Assembly: GCA_024229515.1 (NCBI GenBank)
Contig: JAAESI010000181.1
Location: 1-64,000 of the forward strand
Reading direction: 5' to 3'
DNA from: Pseudomonadota bacterium
GTDB taxonomy: Bacteria > Myxococcota_A > UBA796 > UBA9615
Length of the DNA stretch: 64,000 nucleotides
Part shown: piece after piece, positions 15,831-24,302 of the stretch
Numbering within the stretch: position 1 is the first letter of the stretch
Layout of the letters: each line of letters opens with the position of its first letter
The notes under the pieces: model-generated
The model's database searches: none
What the model saw: only the letters and a program-made list of their open reading frames with translations
Told to the model about the DNA's origin: nothing
Made by a program: the position numbers and the translations under genes

Positions 15831-17228
15831 ATGTTCCTCCACACCAAGACCATTCACTTCGTCGGCGTCGGCGGCATCGGCATGTCCGGCATCGCCGAGG
15901 TTCTGAACAACCTGGGCTACGACGTCAGCGGCAGCGACCTGCGCAGCAACGCGACCACCCAGCGGCTGGTCGAGCTCGGCGTGACCGTGCAGAAGGGCCA
16001 CGAGGCCTCGAACGTCGAGGGGGCGCACGTGGTCGTGCGGTCCTCCGCCGTGAGGGACGACAACCCGGAGGTCATCGCCGCGAGGAACCTGGGGATCCCC
16101 GTGATTCCGCGGGCCGAGATGCTTGCGGAGCTGATGCGGATGAAGCACGGCGTCGCCGTCGCGGGCTCCCACGGCAAGACCACGACGACGTCCCTGCTGG
16201 CCGGCATCTTCGACGACGCGGGCATGGACCCGACCATCGTCGTCGGCGGCAAGCTCAACAGCGTCGGCACCAACGCCGTGCTCGGGCGGGGCGAGTGGAT
16301 GGTGGCGGAGGCCGACGAGAGCGACGGCTCCTTCCTGCACCTGTCCCCGACGATCAACATCGTCACCAACATCGACCCCGAGCACCTGGACCACTACGGC
16401 ACCGAGGAGGCGCTGCACGAAGCCTTCCTCGCGTTCATCAACAAGGTGCCGTTCTACGGCGCGGCCATCCTGTGCCTCGATCACTCGGTCATCCAGAGCC
16501 TGCTCCCGCAGGTCACCAAGCGGTACGTGACCTACGGCTTCAGCAGCCAGGCCGACCTGCGGGCGGTCGACGTCTCGGTGGGGCAGGGGGCCAACACCTT
16601 CTCGGTGATGAAGGGCGAGACCTTCCTCGGCCCCGTCACCCTGAAGCTGCCCGGGCGCCACAACGTGCTCAACGCGCTCGCCGCCATCACGTCGTCGCTG
16701 GAGGCGGGCATCCCGTTCCCGGTGATTCAGCAGGCCCTCGGCCGCTTCGAGGGCGTGCAGCGCCGCTTCACCATCCGCGGCGACTTCCCGCTGATCACCG
16801 TCGTCGACGACTACGCCCACCACCCCGCCGAGATCCGCGCCACCCTCGGCGCCGCCCGGGAGAGCTACGGCCGGCGCATCGTCGCCATCTGGCAGCCCCA
16901 CCGGTTCAGTCGCGTCCGCGACCTCCGCGAGGAGTTCGCTCGGGCGTTCAACGACTGCGCGCTCGTCATCGTCATGGACATCTACCGGGCCGGCGAAGAT
17001 CCCATCGAAGGACTCGACGGCCCCGCCCTCGTCAGCGACCTGCGCCACCACGGCCACAAGGGTGCGGTGTTCGCCGCGACCCACGACGACGTGCTCGACA
17101 TGGTCCGCCGCCAGGTCCGCAAGGGTGATGTCGTCATCACCCTCGGCGCCGGCGACGTCACCGCCTTGAGCCACCAGGTCGCCGACGTGGTCGGCGCCTT
17201 CGCGCCTCCCACGCTCGAACTCGAGTGA
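15831..17228 (+). CDS. murC: UDP-MurNAc-L-alanine ligase MurC
   Basis: MurC adds L-alanine to UDP-MurNAc, the first stem-peptide step. The 465-residue protein has the N-terminal dinucleotide-like VGVGGIGMSGIAEVL, the ATP-binding AGSHGKTTTTS, EADESDGSFLHL, NIDPEHLDHYG, the LPGRHNVLNALAAI motif, VVDDYAHHPAEIRATL and WQPHRFSR near the C-terminus. All Mur-ligase residues expected are present. Start at 15831 follows the heptamer array. The 3' end overlaps the GTG start of the MurB-like gene (GTGA). Confidence 0.96.
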   Translation: MFLHTKTIHFVGVGGIGMSGIAEVLNNLGYDVSGSDLRSNATTQRLVELGVTVQKGHEASNVEGAHVVVRSSAVRDDNPEVIAARNLGIPVIPRAEMLAELMRMKHGVAVAGSHGKTTTTSLLAGIFDDAGMDPTIVVGGKLNSVGTNAVLGRGEWMVAEADESDGSFLHLSPTINIVTNIDPEHLDHYGTEEALHEAFLAFINKVPFYGAAILCLDHSVIQSLLPQVTKRYVTYGFSSQADLRAVDVSVGQGANTFSVMKGETFLGPVTLKLPGRHNVLNALAAITSSLEAGIPFPVIQQALGRFEGVQRRFTIRGDFPLITVVDDYAHHPAEIRATLGAARESYGRRIVAIWQPHRFSRVRDLREEFARAFNDCALVIVMDIYRAGEDPIEGLDGPALVSDLRHHGHKGAVFAATHDDVLDMVRRQVRKGDVVITLGAGDVTALSHQVADVVGAFAPPTLELE

Positions 17229-17767
17229 GCCTGAACAAGGACCGGCGCGCCGGACTGCTCGCCATCGGGCTGACCGACCTCCGCTTCGACGAATCGATCG
17301 CCCCCTGGACCGCGCTCGGCATCGGCGGACCGGCCGAAGCCCTCGTCGTTCAGGATGCTGACGACGATGCGATGCAGCTGCTCCGCCGCTGGTGCCGACG
17401 CGAGCGGCTGACCCTCACGGAGCCCCCGACCGACCCGCAAGTCTTGGTTCGCGACGGTGGGATCAAAGGGGTCGTGGTGGTGCCCGCCGGGGAGCCGCCG
17501 GAGCCGAACCGCACCGCTCGGCTTTTTCTGGAGCCCCGCCTCCCGATCTCGTCGGCTCAGCTCCTGCGCGACTCCGGGGCGGCCGGGATCCGCCTTCGAG
17601 GGGTTCGGATCGATCCCTCCGATCCCAACCTCGTCATCAACGAAGGCGAGGCCAAAGCGCACGACGTCGTCGCATTGCAGGCCTGGCTGAGCAGCCAGGT
17701 GGCGCAGCGCACGGGGGTCGAACTGGAGTCCGCCCTGACCCTCGTCGGGATCGATCCGAAACGCTGA
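17225..17767 (+). CDS. Truncated MurB-like protein lacking the catalytic core
   Basis: The 180-residue protein sits exactly where murB is found in dcw clusters. Residues 26-41 (APWTALGIGGPAEALV) match the start of the MurB FAD domain, 71-85 (PQVLVRDGGIKGVVV) resemble its GSNLLVRDGGF segment, and 109-175 (SSAQLLRDSGAAG, NLVINEGEAKAHDV, GVELESALTLVG) match the MurB C-terminal domain. Normal MurB has about 300 residues. The roughly 100-residue middle with the IPGSVGGA region is gone, the GSxFKNP serine motif reads ARLFLEP, and the LExEV glutamate reads LESAL. It is therefore unlikely to reduce UDP-GlcNAc-enolpyruvate, yet the frame is intact and coupled to murC (GTGA). Either a relic or a repurposed non-catalytic protein; a true murB should lie elsewhere. 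Confidence 0.8.
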   Translation: MSLNKDRRAGLLAIGLTDLRFDESIAPWTALGIGGPAEALVVQDADDDAMQLLRRWCRRERLTLTEPPTDPQVLVRDGGIKGVVVVPAGEPPEPNRTARLFLEPRLPISSAQLLRDSGAAGIRLRGVRIDPSDPNLVINEGEAKAHDVVALQAWLSSQVAQRTGVELESALTLVGIDPKR

Positions 17768-17825
17768 CCTCGGATCTGCTTGTAGATCGCACGTAAATCA
17801 CTGCCGAAAAAAGGAAAACGCCGCG

Positions 17826-17854
17826 TTGACACTATTGGCGTGAATTCCCACAAT
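17826..17854 (+). promoter_or_regulatory. Internal promoter before ftsQ
   Basis: TTGACA (17826-17831), 17 bases, CACAAT (17849-17854). The -35 is perfect and the -10 matches at four of six positions. It lies about 48 bases before the chosen ftsQ ATG, in the longest gap of the dcw cluster and in a locally A/T-rich patch. It would drive ftsQ-ftsA-ftsZ independently of the mra promoter, as known in other bacteria. Confidence 0.6.
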
Positions 17855-17901
17855 GGGGCTGGGACTCTGTGCCTCGAACAGGCACACCTCGGCGGACAGG
17901 G

Positions 17902-19341
17902 ATGGGCGTACTCGACACGCAGAGCATCCGGGAGCATTTGGCGAACCGGAAGCTCGGACGAAGGAGGCTGGAGCAGCGACAAGCGGCTCGCCGTCCCCCT
18001 GCGCCTTCGGAGCGTCGTCGTCCCGGTCGTGGCGCCATGGTCACCCGCCGTCCCCAGGACGCCACGGTCGATGTCCGCGGCCGCCGCCGCGCCCGAACCC
18101 GCGCTCAGATCGGCCACAGCGCCGGTCGGATCGGCGGACTGCTCGCGGGCATAGTGCTTTTTCCCATTCAACTCGTCGTGGTCCTTCTCCAGCCCCGGGA
18201 GCTCATCCGGCGTTTGCAGGAGGCGCCCTCGCGCATGCGCAGCGGCACGCGCCGCCTCCGCATGGCGTCGCGGGACCCCAACTCCGCCACGGGGCGGGTG
18301 TGGGATACGGTCCGGCTCGGCAGCTACTTCGTCCGCGAAGAGTTCGCCGACATGCAGGACGGCTTCCCCCGCCCGCGTGATGTAGCCCGGGCCGCGGCGG
18401 ACAACGTCGCCGGGGTGCTCGACCGGGTCGGGCGCAAGATCGGCGTGCTCCCCGAGGACTCCCACGACGACGTCTACGACCGGCTCGCCCACGCCGCCGG
18501 CCTCGGCCTCGTCGGGGGTGCCATCGCGGTCGGCCTCTTCGTCAGCACCTTCGAAGGCATCGAGACCATCAAGACGCACGACCGGCTGACAGTCGCGGAG
18601 ATCGCCGTACTCGGCCTCGATCGCACGCCCGAGACCGACGTGCTGAGTGCGCTCGGGGTGCGCTCGGGCGACCACCTGCTGGAGTTGGAGCTGGCGGCCA
18701 TCGAGGCGCGCGGCGCCGATCTCCCGTGGGTCGACCAGGTCACCCTCCGGCGCGACCTGCGCGGACAGCTTCTGGAGGTCCGGGTGGTGGAGCACCGTCC
18801 GGTCCTGCTCCTGGTCTCCTCGGCGGGCCTGCAGTTGGTCGACGAAGCGGGTGCGCCGTTCAAGGCCCTGGCCCCCGGCGATCCGGTGGATCTGCCGGTG
18901 CTGACCCTGGTCGGCGACGTCGACGAAGCGGCCCTGGAGGGCGCGACCGCCGGAGCCCTCGACGTGCTGCACGCGCTGTCGGCGGGTCGGGCCATCGGCG
19001 CCGCCGACGTCAGCGAGTTCCACTACGAGGCTGAGGACGGCTTCACGCTCGTGACCCGGGCGGGCCTCCCGATCCGCCTCGGGCGCCGCAACTTCTCCGA
19101 CCGCCTCGGCCGCCTGGAGCGGGCGGTGCAGTCGGGCGACCTCCCCCTCGATGCGCTGGCGTCCGTCGACGTCGGCCTCCGGGACCGCCTCGTCGCCGTG
19201 CCTCTGACCACCCGCAAGGCTCGGCGCACCCTCCGCAAGAAGGTGGAGCAGCAGCGCGTCGACCATGCCGACCGCCAGCGCATGCTCCACCTCCAGCGGA
19301 TTCAGCAGATGCTCGGAGACAGCCCGGAGGTGAACCTGTGA
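17902..19341 (+). CDS. ftsQ: Cell division protein FtsQ with extended N-terminus
   Basis: FtsQ is a bitopic divisome protein linking FtsL/B to the septal synthase. In this 479-residue protein the recognisable part is a membrane helix (about 196-217) followed by a POTRA domain (about 223-300, including DVLSALGVRSGDHLLEL, WVDQVTLRR and VRVVEHRP) and the FtsQ beta domain. The N-terminal 195 residues are unusual: an Arg-rich region (about 10-75), a second hydrophobic stretch (78-97, IGGLLAGIVLFPIQLVVVLL) and an amphipathic segment. Typical FtsQ is 250-300 residues. The ATG at 17902 was chosen for its GGACAGG leader and position after the promoter; a start 33 bases upstream is possible. Stop overlaps ftsA. 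Confidence 0.85.
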   Translation: MGVLDTQSIREHLANRKLGRRRLEQRQAARRPPAPSERRRPGRGAMVTRRPQDATVDVRGRRRARTRAQIGHSAGRIGGLLAGIVLFPIQLVVVLLQPRELIRRLQEAPSRMRSGTRRLRMASRDPNSATGRVWDTVRLGSYFVREEFADMQDGFPRPRDVARAAADNVAGVLDRVGRKIGVLPEDSHDDVYDRLAHAAGLGLVGGAIAVGLFVSTFEGIETIKTHDRLTVAEIAVLGLDRTPETDVLSALGVRSGDHLLELELAAIEARGADLPWVDQVTLRRDLRGQLLEVRVVEHRPVLLLVSSAGLQLVDEAGAPFKALAPGDPVDLPVLTLVGDVDEAALEGATAGALDVLHALSAGRAIGAADVSEFHYEAEDGFTLVTRAGLPIRLGRRNFSDRLGRLERAVQSGDLPLDALASVDVGLRDRLVAVPLTTRKARRTLRKKVEQQRVDHADRQRMLHLQRIQQMLGDSPEVNL

Positions 19342-20576
19342 ACGATCCTCGCTCGGGCTCCATCGTCGCCGCGTTGGACATCGGCACCACGAAAGTGTGC
19401 TGCGTCGTGGGCGAGCGCAACGGCGCCGGCGGCGTGGACATCGTGGGCATCGGTACGCACCCGTCCACGGGGCTGCGCAAGGGCGTGGTCATCAACATCG
19501 ACGACACCGTGCGCTCGATCCAGGCGGCGATCGAAGAGGCCGAGATGATGGCCGGCGTGGAGATCGCCTCGGTCTACGCGGGCATCGCCGCGGGGCACGT
19601 CCGCTCCCTCAACAGCCAGGGCATGGTCCCGGTGAAGACAGGGCAGGTCGGCCAGTCGGACATCGACAAGGTGATGGACACCGCCCAGGCGCTGGCCATC
19701 CCGATGGACCGCGAGGTGCTCCACGTCATCGCGCAGGAGTTCCTCGTCGACGATCAGGAGGGCATCCAGGATCCGCGCGGCATGAGCGGGGTCCGGCTGA
19801 CCGCCAAGGTCCACATCGTGACCGCGTCGGTCGCGGCGGCTCGCAACGTCGTCAAGTGCTGCAACATGACCGGCCTCTCGGTGCGCGACATCGTGCTGGA
19901 GCAGCTGGCCAGCAGCGAGGCCACGCTGACCCGCGACGAGAAGGACCTGGGCGTCGCGCTGGTGGACATCGGCGGCGGCACCACGGACGTCGCCATCTAC
20001 ACCGGCGGCGCGGTGGTGCACACGTACGTGCTCCCCATCGGCGGTGCGCACATCACGTCCGACATCGCCTACGGGCTGCGGGCGCCGATCAAGGTCGCCG
20101 AGATGGTCAAGCGCCAGCACGGCTGCGCGATGGTCGACCTGGTCGACAACAACGAGATGTTCGAAGTGCCCCACGTCGGCGGCGAGCGGGTGCACAACAC
20201 CTCGCGCAAGATGCTGGCCGAGGTGATCGAGCCCCGGGTCGAAGAGATCTTCGACCTCGTGAAGGCCGAGCTTCGACGGACTGGATACGAAGACTTGCTG
20301 CCGGCCGGGATCGTCCTGACCGGCGGCGCCACCAGCCTCCCCGGAACCCCCGAGCTCGCCGAGCGCGTGTTCGGAGTGCCCTCGCGACGCGGCGTGCCGC
20401 GGGACGTCGGCGGGTTGTCCGATGTGGTTGCGTCCCCCGATTACTCCACGGGCGTAGGCCTCGTGAAGTGGGGCATGGACCACTGGCGCAATGAGTGCCG
20501 ATGGGGAACCGAGGACGAGGGGCTGGTCAGCAAAATGAGAAGTCGGGTCACGCAGTGGCTCGGGCTTGCCTTTTAG
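19338..20576 (+). CDS. ftsA: Cell division ATPase FtsA
   Basis: FtsA is an actin-like ATPase that tethers FtsZ to the membrane. The 412-residue protein shows the phosphate-1 motif ALDIGTTKVCCVVGE, the 1C domain, phosphate-2 motif [16 protein letters not shown], the adenosine motif VLTGGATSLPG, and a C-terminal amphipathic helix (KMRSRVTQWLGLAF) for membrane binding. The GTG start overlaps the ftsQ stop (GTGA). It precedes ftsZ by 18 bases. Confidence 0.96.
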   Translation: MNDPRSGSIVAALDIGTTKVCCVVGERNGAGGVDIVGIGTHPSTGLRKGVVINIDDTVRSIQAAIEEAEMMAGVEIASVYAGIAAGHVRSLNSQGMVPVKTGQVGQSDIDKVMDTAQALAIPMDREVLHVIAQEFLVDDQEGIQDPRGMSGVRLTAKVHIVTASVAAARNVVKCCNMTGLSVRDIVLEQLASSEATLTRDEKDLGVALVDIGGGTTDVAIYTGGAVVHTYVLPIGGAHITSDIAYGLRAPIKVAEMVKRQHGCAMVDLVDNNEMFEVPHVGGERVHNTSRKMLAEVIEPRVEEIFDLVKAELRRTGYEDLLPAGIVLTGGATSLPGTPELAERVFGVPSRRGVPRDVGGLSDVVASPDYSTGVGLVKWGMDHWRNECRWGTEDEGLVSKMRSRVTQWLGLAF

Positions 20577-20594
20577 GCAGGCAAGGGAGCAGGG

Positions 20595-21884
20595 ATGAGC
20601 GATCAGAATCAGAGTTTCAGTTGGGTCGAGATGCCGCCGGAGCAGAAGTCGGCGGAGATCAAGATGAAGGTCATCGGGGTCGGTGGAGGCGGCGGCAACG
20701 CGGTCAACACGATGGCGACCTCGGGGCTGGAGCGAGTCGACTTCATCGCCGCGAACACGGATCAGCAGGCGCTGAGCACCAGCGAGGCGCACGTCACCGT
20801 GCCGCTGGGCGAGACCGTGACGCGGGGGCTCGGCGCGGGCGCTCGGGCGGAGGTCGGCGCGGCCTCCGCGGAGGAGTCGCGCAACCTGATCGAGGATCAG
20901 CTCAAGGGCGCTGACATGGTGTTCGTCACCGCGGGCATGGGCGGTGGCACGGGCACGGGCGCCGCTCCGGTGATCGCTGAAGTGGCCCGGAGCCTCGGGG
21001 CGTTGACCGTCGCGGTGGTCACGCGGCCGTTCGCGTTCGAGGGCAAGCGCCGTCGGCGCACGGCGGAAGCGGGCATCGAGCGCCTCAAGGAGGTCGTCGA
21101 CACGCTCCTGGTGATCCCCAACGACCGCCTCGTCACGATGGCGGGCGAGGACATGTCCACCATGGACGCGTTCAAGCTCGCCGATCAGGTGCTCCACGAC
21201 GCCGTGAAGGGCATCGTCGAGCTGATCCACATCAAGGGTGTGGTCAACGCGGACTTCGCCGACGTGCGGACCGTGATGAGCGTGCCCGGCCTGGCCCTGA
21301 TGGGGCTCGGCGTGGGCAAGGGCGAGTTCCGGGCCGTCGAGGCGGCGCAGCGCGCCATCAGCAGCCCGCTGCTGGAGGAGGTCTCCATCACGGGCGCCCG
21401 CGGGATCCTCGTGAACGTGACCTCGGACAGCACCCTGAAGCTCCACGAGCTGACGGAGGCGGTCAGCCTCATCGAGGAAGAGGCCCACGACGACGCCGAG
21501 GTGATCTTCGGCTGGGTGGTCGACGACTCGATGGGCGAGACGGTCCGCGTGACGGTCATCGCCACCGGCATCGACCCGGCGATGGAGGACAGCGTCCGCC
21601 TGCCGGGCCAGCCCAACCGCAAGCCGCTGGAGCGCCTGCTCAAGACGGACCGCACCGACCGCGCGACCGCCGTGCAGCCGTGGGCGACCGTGAGCACCGG
21701 CGACGCCAGCTTCGACGCCTACGACCTCCCGCCGGCCGTCCGCGCCGGCCGCGAGGAGCGCAACGCCCAGCCGACCCGCGCGCCGCTGCTGGATCGCAGC
21801 AGCCAGGACGTCTTCCAGCAGGCCGTCGACGACGATCTGGGCCACCTCGACAAGCCCACGTTCGTGCGAAAGCTGGCCGACTAG
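20595..21884 (+). CDS. ftsZ: Cell division GTPase FtsZ
   Basis: FtsZ polymerises into the Z-ring that organises division. The 429-residue protein has the GTP-binding [13 protein letters not shown], the tubulin signature [16 protein letters not shown], the T7 loop [12 protein letters not shown] with the catalytic aspartate, and a C-terminal linker ending in the conserved peptide [12 protein letters not shown] that binds FtsA and other partners. A GGGAGCAGGG leader precedes the ATG. One odd point is [10 protein letters not shown] in place of the more usual EGxxRxxxA with fewer arginines. It closes the dcw cluster. Confidence 0.97.
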   Translation: MSDQNQSFSWVEMPPEQKSAEIKMKVIGVGGGGGNAVNTMATSGLERVDFIAANTDQQALSTSEAHVTVPLGETVTRGLGAGARAEVGAASAEESRNLIEDQLKGADMVFVTAGMGGGTGTGAAPVIAEVARSLGALTVAVVTRPFAFEGKRRRRTAEAGIERLKEVVDTLLVIPNDRLVTMAGEDMSTMDAFKLADQVLHDAVKGIVELIHIKGVVNADFADVRTVMSVPGLALMGLGVGKGEFRAVEAAQRAISSPLLEEVSITGARGILVNVTSDSTLKLHELTEAVSLIEEEAHDDAEVIFGWVVDDSMGETVRVTVIATGIDPAMEDSVRLPGQPNRKPLERLLKTDRTDRATAVQPWATVSTGDASFDAYDLPPAVRAGREERNAQPTRAPLLDRSSQDVFQQAVDDDLGHLDKPTFVRKLAD

Positions 21885-22025
21885 GCCGCTTTCGGGGAAC
21901 CCCAGACCCGATCCGAGGTCCGACCGGTCCTATCAATCGGTGGCTGGCCCGCGCCGGTCGTGTTATTTACCGCCGCGCCGCTAGCCGGAGGGGTCTGGCG
22001 TGCGCCCCAGAGGAGTTCTGCCCAG

Positions 22026-22418
22026 ATGAATCGTTTGCTGACCGTTTTTGTTGCCGCCGTGATTGCCTTTTCGGCCGCCTCGATGCTGATCCCGCAGCCC
22101 GCAGAGGCCGCTCGGGGAGTGAAGTTCTTCGTCGTCGAGTGGCGCCTGACCTGGGACTCCGACGAGACCCAGAGGAATGAGGACGGCACCGACACCACGC
22201 CCCTCCAGCTGAAGCTCAAGGGCAAGGCGAGCCTGGGCGGGCAGGACTTCGACAAGGAGTTCGAGATGGTCTTGAAGGACGCCGAGCCCTACCTGGAGAT
22301 CCTCCGCACCTGCGCGATGGGCCGCCTCAATGGCGTGGTCAGCGACTACGACACCGAGGGCCGCACGCTCGTCGGGATGAAGCTGAGCGAGTTCAGCTGC
22401 CGCGCGATCCTCAAGTAG
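22026..22418 (+). CDS. Small secreted protein of unknown function
   Basis: A 130-residue protein with a clear signal peptide (about 1-28, hydrophobic core LLTVFVAAVIAFSAASML, cleavage likely after AEA). The mature part has about 100 residues with charged and beta-rich segments and two late cysteines (in RTCAMG and FSCRAI) that could pair. No family recognised. The ATG at 22026 was chosen over an earlier in-frame start because it opens directly on the signal peptide. It lies between ftsZ and a convergent mreB, so an envelope role is possible but not shown. Confidence 0.75.
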   Translation: MNRLLTVFVAAVIAFSAASMLIPQPAEAARGVKFFVVEWRLTWDSDETQRNEDGTDTTPLQLKLKGKASLGGQDFDKEFEMVLKDAEPYLEILRTCAMGRLNGVVSDYDTEGRTLVGMKLSEFSCRAILK

Positions 22419-22427
22419 CGATCGCGC

Positions 22428-23474
<1,047 letters not shown>

Positions 23475-23604
23475 CTAGATCAAAGCCCAGCCAAGGACCG
23501 GAACCGAGGCGAAAAGGCCGAGCGCGAAAGCAGACGAGGCCGTGCTGATCGCAAGGAGCCTCAGCGACGCGCAGCCGCGCTACCGCGCGGCGTAGTCACC
23601 AAGG

Positions 23605-24132
23605 TCAACCGCCCACGCCGACCATCTCGCTGCCTGCGCGGATGTTGTTGATGATCGTCAGCTGCTTGTTGGTGTGCTGCGCGATGTTCGAGGCGTAGGA
23701 CTCCAGCGGGGTGCTGTTGGAGCGGTTGATGAGGATGCGCTCACCCGTCGTGGTGACGAGGTAGACGAGCCACTGGTTGGCGCCGAGGAAGTTCTGGTTG
23801 GCTTCCATCTCGATGCTGGCGACGTCGGTGAAGTAGATCTGCCGCGTGGTCGGCTCGACGTGGGTCGAGGTGTAGACGACCACGACGCGCTCTTCGCGCG
23901 GGTCCACCGTCACCTGACCGAGCTGATCCTGGTGCTGCACGGTCCAATAGACCCAGCTGCCGCACGCAAGAAAGACCAGTCCGAGCAAAATCACGGGGAG
24001 CAACGGGTTGCCGCCGCCGGACGGTCCGCCCTCCCAGTGCTCGGCCAGATCGCTGAAGCAGTGCTTGCAGCGCGGAGCCCCTCGGGGCACTTCATTTTTG
24101 CAGACTGGGCAGTCCGTCATTTCCTGCGTCAT
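23605..24132 (-). CDS. Zinc-ribbon single-pass membrane protein
   Basis: A 175-residue protein. Residues 8-30 form a zinc ribbon (CPVCKNEV and CKHCFSDL), followed by a Gly-rich linker, one membrane helix (about 43-65) and a C-terminal beta-rich domain of about 110 residues containing IYFTDVASIEMEAN, resembling PH-like bacterial membrane domains. Two starts are possible (ATG 24132 or 24120). Topology suggests a cytoplasmic zinc ribbon with an external domain, or the reverse. It is divergent from the TonB receptor gene and shares its regulatory region. Function unknown. Confidence 0.8.
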   Translation of the reverse strand: MTQEMTDCPVCKNEVPRGAPRCKHCFSDLAEHWEGGPSGGGNPLLPVILLGLVFLACGSWVYWTVQHQDQLGQVTVDPREERVVVVYTSTHVEPTTRQIYFTDVASIEMEANQNFLGANQWLVYLVTTTGERILINRSNSTPLESYASNIAQHTNKQLTIINNIRAGSEMVGVGG

Positions 24133-24160
24133 GACGTATCGCTAAATCAGTCGGTCGGGT

Positions 24161-24212
24161 GCTGTCAAGGAACGGCACAGATCCTTGAAATTCAAGACAT
24201 TTCCTTGACAGC
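24161..24212. promoter_or_regulatory. 12-bp inverted repeat with nested palindrome in the divergent promoter region
   Basis: GCTGTCAAGGAA (24161-24172) is perfectly inverted as TTCCTTGACAGC (24201-24212). Inside the 28-base loop lies a second palindrome, CTTGAA-A-TTCAAG (24184-24196). Both outer arms contain a TTGACA hexamer, one on each strand. The element sits between the divergent zinc-ribbon membrane gene and the TonB receptor gene and looks like an operator for a dimeric regulator or overlapping promoters. Confidence 0.65.
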
Positions 24213-24232
24213 AATCGGGCCCACGTCGCGCC

Positions 24233-24261
24233 TTGACCCCTAGGGGGCCATCCGCTAGAAA
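24233..24261 (+). promoter_or_regulatory. Candidate promoter of the TonB receptor gene
   Basis: TTGACC (24233-24238), 17 bases, TAGAAA (24256-24261); five of six -35 bases and four of six -10 bases match the housekeeping consensus. Predicted start of transcription is near 24268, about 35 bases before the gene. A strong GGAGGA lies at 24297-24302. Confidence 0.5.
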
Positions 24262-24302
24262 GCCGCAGCCTCGCGCACCCCCATCCAGGACCCACTGGAG
24301 GA

